Positions 5,162 to 5,874 of a stretch of 5,874 bases of DNA are shown piece by piece. The DNA comes from an uncultured Lachnospiraceae bacterium (lineage in GTDB: Bacteria > Bacillota > Clostridia > Lachnospirales > Lachnospiraceae), in assembly GCA_947175305.1 (NCBI GenBank), contig CAMWMO010000123.1:1-5874 (forward strand). The letters run 5' to 3'. Numbering within the stretch: the stretch's first letter is position 1; each line of letters opens with the position of its first letter. The position numbers and the translations under genes were made by a program. Below the pieces are notes generated by a model, which saw nothing but the letters and a program-made list of their open reading frames with translations, was not told the DNA's origin and did not search any database.

Positions 5162-5175
5162 AATCTAGGTAAGCT
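5148..5175. promoter_or_regulatory. Palindromic operator over the -10 of the CPBP gene
   Basis: Arms AGCTTACCTA (5148-5157) and TAGGTAAGCT (5166-5175) are perfectly complementary over 10 bp around an 8-base AT centre. The palindrome covers the -10 box and predicted start, the usual place for a dimeric repressor of the TetR, MarR or GntR kind. As the predicted RNA starts within it, a DNA-level role is more likely than an RNA hairpin. No regulator gene is visible in the window. Confidence 0.5.
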
Positions 5176-5198
5176 AAACTTGGAGAGGTTTATCTAAG

Positions 5199-5874
5199 AT
5201 GAAGAAAATAGATACAAAGGGACTTTTATTCAAAATTTTCACACCTACAATAGTGTTGAGTTCATGTTATTTGTTAGCAGGACATTTTTGCAGAATGCCA
5301 TATATACTACTATTTTGCGTATTAGGAACATTTATCCTAGTGCCTATAGAGTTAGGAATCATCCTATCGGGAAGCAAAAAGGAATATGGCGCATATTCCC
5401 TTAGAAGTGCATTCATAGGACAGGAAAAAATGCCCGTCTGGAAGGTATTGATGATCGCCCTGCTTTTCTTCGGTGTGGCGGGACTGCTTTCCGCCTTTAT
5501 CGCCCCTGTCGAAAATCAGATTTTTGCCGGGATGAGGACTGCCGTACTGAATCATTTGCCGCCGGGATTTGACTGGACAGATTATGAATATCTGAACTCT
5601 TTTTCCAGACCCATCCTGATTTTCACTTGTATATATTATGGTGTTTTTAATGTACTGATCGGCCCCGTAACAGAGGAGTTATTTTTCAGAGGGTATCTGA
5701 CATCTCATTATCAAAAACAAAGTTCGTTTACCCCAATACTGATAGCCATTTTATTTTCACTCTATCATTTCTGGCTGCCTTTTAATAACGTGTTTCGTAT
5801 ATTAGCATTTGCACCGGTTGCCTTTGTGGCATATAAGAAAAGAAATATATATATCAGCATATGCTTTCATTGCC
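5199..5874 (+). CDS. CPBP-family intramembrane metalloprotease (CAAX/Abi type), 3'-truncated
   Basis: The reading frame is open from the ATG at 5199 to the window end, giving 225 visible codons with no stop. The CPBP (Abi) family are integral-membrane proteases; some process prenylated or bacteriocin-related peptides, others have unknown substrates. Hydrophobic segments lie at about 13-28, 35-56, 83-102, 138-156, 179-191 and 201-212. Motif 1 is E159-E160-x3-R164 in TEELFFRGYL, motif 2 is F186-x3-H190 in FSLYHFW, and H224 in the last visible residues (SICFHC) fits motif 3. These Glu and His residues are the expected active site. The RBS GGAGAGG is about ten bases upstream. Codon use shifts along the gene: ATA and CTA codons are frequent before codon 75 and ATA again after 144, but both are absent from about 78 to 143. 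It is divergent from the Rpn gene, with a palindrome over its -10. Confidence 0.85.
   Translation, partial: MKKIDTKGLLFKIFTPTIVLSSCYLLAGHFCRMPYILLFCVLGTFILVPIELGIILSGSKKEYGAYSLRSAFIGQEKMPVWKVLMIALLFFGVAGLLSAFIAPVENQIFAGMRTAVLNHLPPGFDWTDYEYLNSFSRPILIFTCIYYGVFNVLIGPVTEELFFRGYLTSHYQKQSSFTPILIAILFSLYHFWLPFNNVFRILAFAPVAFVAYKKRNIYISICFHC

Noticed and set aside
5364..5555. 63-codon minus-strand open frame within the CPBP gene
   Set aside because: It is antisense to the plus-strand frame, which carries the EExxxR and FxxxH protease motifs.

Overview
The window looks like chromosome of a motile Clostridia-class Firmicute, most likely a member of the Lachnospiraceae. This rests on recall of protein families and gene style: a flagellin N-terminus of the Bacillota type, a GEGHGKSP-type corrinoid adenosyltransferase, a two-domain SSB-like protein, an Rpn-family nuclease of a kind common in gut Clostridia, and strong GGAGG ribosome binding sites. 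No database search was run. Coding regions are moderately GC-rich with GC-ending codons; the spacers and the start of the last gene are AT-rich.

Layout. Positions 1-113 (minus) hold the first 37 codons of a flagellin, with a good RBS. Its upstream spacer carries two adjacent inverted repeats and then a rho-independent terminator (330-366) that ends the next minus-strand unit. That unit is a probable two-gene operon: a tandem OB-fold single-stranded-DNA-binding protein (961-1593) followed by a short CobO/BtuR-type adenosyltransferase (392-892). The 420-base gap at 1594-2013 holds the ssb leader, a back-to-back pair of sigma-A-like promoters, and a 130-base imperfect inverted repeat that would lie in the 5' leader of typA. 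typA/bipA (2014-3858, plus) is complete and has all GTPase motifs. It ends in a strong hairpin terminator (3880-3918) that touches the stop codon of the convergent gene.

That convergent gene (3917-4840, minus) is an Rpn-family PD-(D/E)XK nuclease. It has two unusual features. First, a near-perfect Shine-Dalgarno followed by ATG lies inside the gene and would give a 70-residue C-terminal protein, the arrangement reported for intragenic Rpn antitoxins in E. coli. Second, the roughly 230-base region upstream contains five consecutive hairpins. A consensus TATAAT box lies just before the first of them, and a segment between two of the hairpins is complementary to the Rpn Shine-Dalgarno region. 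I read this as a structured regulatory leader on a toxic defence-type nuclease gene. This is the most likely candidate for something undescribed in the window.

Divergent from it, a CPBP-family (CAAX/Abi) membrane protease gene starts at 5199 and runs off the right edge. It has no stop codon in the window. A perfect 10-bp-arm palindrome lies over its predicted -10 box and looks like an operator. Codon use in this gene changes abruptly along its length.
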